From the NCBI RefSeq assembly GCF_965219885.1, contig NZ_CBDCOT010000009.1, positions 2,356,001 through 2,420,000 of the forward strand: 64,000 bases of DNA, read 5' to 3'. The position numbers were made by a program, and so were the translations under genes. A model generated the notes under the pieces. That model was not told the origin of the DNA, did no database searches, and saw only the letters and a program-made list of their open reading frames with translations. Positions 62,650 to 64,000 of this stretch are shown here, piece by piece. Position 1 is the stretch's first letter. Each line of letters starts with the position of its first letter. Origin of the DNA: Curvivirga sp965219885. GTDB lineage: Bacteria > Pseudomonadota > Alphaproteobacteria > UBA8366 > Aestuariispiraceae.

Positions 62650-64000
62650 ATGTCTGATCCACTTGATTTCGATGATGAAGACGATCTCGGCTTCCCTTCC
62701 GTAGCTGGACGTCCCGCACCACCTCCGCCACCTTCCCGTTTTGCGGTTGAGGCACCACCTCCTGCTTGGCTGGATGGATTAAATGATGCGCAACGCACAG
62801 CCGTTGATGCAATGGATGGCCCTGTTTTGGTTCTTGCCGGGGCAGGAACAGGTAAAACACGTGTCTTGACCACACGTTTGGCAAATATCCTCCATACACA
62901 ACGGGCGCGTCCTTATCAGATGTTAGTCGTAACCTTTACCAATAAGGCTGCGAAAGAGATGAAGGAACGTGTGACACAGCTTGTAGGTCCTTCTGCTGAA
63001 GGCATGTGGCTTGGTACCTTCCATGCTCTAGCAACAAAGATGTTACGTCGTCATGCAGAAATGGTGGGACTTGAAAGTAATTTCACTATTTTAGATACAG
63101 ATGATCAAATTCGTTTGTTGAAACAGATTTTAACCGCGGAACATGTGGATGAAAAACGCTGGCCGGCGCGCATGCTCATTCATGTTATTCAGCGCTGGAA
63201 AGATAAAGGGTGGACACCTGACAAAGTTGGACGTGGTGAGGCCGGTGATATTGCAAATGGCAAAGCTGTTGAAATTTATCGACAATACCAAGAGCGTTTG
63301 AAAACCCTAAATGCCGCTGACTTTGGTGATCTACTTTTACATTGCCTGACATTGTTTACTGAGAATCCAGAAATTTTGGAACGTTTTCAAAATCTATTCC
63401 AATATATTCTGGTGGATGAATATCAAGACACCAACGTAAGTCAGTATTTATGGCTTCGTCTACTTGCGCAGAAAAACAAGAATATTTGCTGTGTGGGGGA
63501 TGATGATCAATCAATTTATGGATGGCGTGGGGCCGAAGTTGGTAATATCCTGAAATTCGAGAAAGATTTCCCGGGAGCAACAGTTGTTCGACTGGAACGT
63601 AACTATCGGTCCACTGATCATATTCTTGGTGCTGCAGCCGGTATCATCCAGCAAAATGAAGGACGTCTAGGCAAAACACTCTATACCGATGAAGAAGGTG
63701 GAGAAAAAGTTTCCATTCATGGTGTATGGGATGGCGAAGAAGAAGCACGTAATGTTTGTGATGAAATAGAAAATCAGCAACGTAAAGGCTTTTCTTTAAA
63801 TGAGATGGCTGTATTGGTACGTGCAGGCTTCCAAACCCGTGAATTTGAGGAACGCTTGATAACTCTGGGCATTCCTTATCGTGTGATCGGTGGTGCACGT
63901 TTCTATGAACGTGAAGAAATTCGTGATGCGCTGGCTTATTTACGTGTGGTCCATCAACCGAATGATGACTTGGCGTTAGAACGTATTATTAACAAGCCTG
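62650..64000 (+). CDS. UvrD/PcrA-type ATP-dependent DNA helicase, cut by window end
   Basis: Superfamily 1A 3'-5' helicase; the first 450 codons are in the window and the frame is still open at 64000. Residues 1-40 are an acidic, proline-rich extension (run of five prolines), followed by LNDAQRTAVDA, Walker A AGAGTGKT (63-70), TFTNKAAKEM, the Walker B motif DEYQDT, GDDDQSIYGWRGA and RLERNYRS. It is UvrD/PcrA-like by motifs; UvrD versus Rep is not settled. ATG 62650 has no clear ribosome binding site. Confidence 0.93.
   Translation, partial: MSDPLDFDDEDDLGFPSVAGRPAPPPPPSRFAVEAPPPAWLDGLNDAQRTAVDAMDGPVLVLAGAGTGKTRVLTTRLANILHTQRARPYQMLVVTFTNKAAKEMKERVTQLVGPSAEGMWLGTFHALATKMLRRHAEMVGLESNFTILDTDDQIRLLKQILTAEHVDEKRWPARMLIHVIQRWKDKGWTPDKVGRGEAGDIANGKAVEIYRQYQERLKTLNAADFGDLLLHCLTLFTENPEILERFQNLFQYILVDEYQDTNVSQYLWLRLLAQKNKNICCVGDDDQSIYGWRGAEVGNILKFEKDFPGATVVRLERNYRSTDHILGAAAGIIQQNEGRLGKTLYTDEEGGEKVSIHGVWDGEEEARNVCDEIENQQRKGFSLNEMAVLVRAGFQTREFEERLITLGIPYRVIGGARFYEREEIRDALAYLRVVHQPNDDLALERIINKP

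Noticed and set aside
1..64000. CRISPR arrays, tRNA or rRNA genes, phage or insertion sequences
   Set aside because: I found no regularly spaced repeats, no cloverleaf tRNA arms, no rRNA-like stretch and no transposase or integrase gene.

Overview
The window looks like chromosomal DNA from an alphaproteobacterium of moderate GC (estimated by eye at the low to mid 40s percent). It is probably a Rhodospirillales/Kiloniellales-like, possibly marine, lineage. The basis is the 6S RNA–fau junction, a ruvC-ruvA-ruvB-ybgC-tolQRAB-pal-cpoB-tilS-ftsH-glmM order, an AapJQMP-type amino-acid transporter, a COQ9 homologue, TIGR02444 and DUF1127 proteins, and a FlaF-like protein behind a sigma-54-like promoter. 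The genus cannot be fixed from the sequence alone. Most genes are housekeeping. I saw no phage, insertion sequence, CRISPR array, rRNA or tRNA.

Layout. 0-3.1 kb: 6S RNA, fau, a YmdB phosphodiesterase, yebC and ruvC. 3.3-6 kb: an AT-rich lipoprotein gene sits between ruvC and ruvAB-ybgC. 6-16.7 kb: Tol-Pal envelope machinery, then tilS, ftsH and glmM. 16.7-20.4 kb: a MocR regulator divergent from a DUF1127 protein, a threonine dehydratase-like enzyme and a PhzF enzyme. 20.5-24.7 kb: formyltransferase-like protein, nrdB and nrdA, behind a control region with paired NrdR boxes on the promoter and four DnaA-box-like sites in the leader. 24.8-31.1 kb: SRAP/YedK protein, a TAXI solute receptor and the aapJQMP operon. 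31.6-34.9 kb: FlaF-like gene, flavin reductase-like gene, a membrane-anchored transglutaminase-like protein, a Gph-type phosphatase and a small unknown. 35-38.3 kb: glmU-glmS, which with glmM completes UDP-GlcNAc synthesis from fructose-6-phosphate.

38.4-40.3 kb is an accessory islet: a methyltransferase, two truncated acetyltransferase remnants joined back to back, an orphan CDI-immunity-like gene and an intact acetyltransferase. 40.4-47.6 kb: DUF533 protein, gbsR-cydAB with a 22-bp palindromic operator, and a four-gene cassette (lipoprotein hydrolase, DedA, ATP-grasp ligase, YHS protein). 47.7-53.2 kb: CBS protein, TauE-like exporter, agmatinase family, acetyltransferase, VOC protein and a membrane [2Fe-2S] adenylate cyclase. 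53.4-64 kb: rpsU, peptide deformylase, COQ9, purEK, DUF465, TIGR02444, a divergent rhodanese/FtrA-type regulator pair, mlaA, a ClC protein and a uvrD/pcrA helicase cut by the window end.

No clearly new multi-gene defence or biosynthetic system is evident. The best leads are the integrated nrd control region, the four-gene ligase/DedA cassette, the redox cyclase, the apparently leaderless MocR promoter, the sigma-54-driven FlaF-like gene and the islet with the orphan immunity gene. Function calls rest on motif recognition without database searches.
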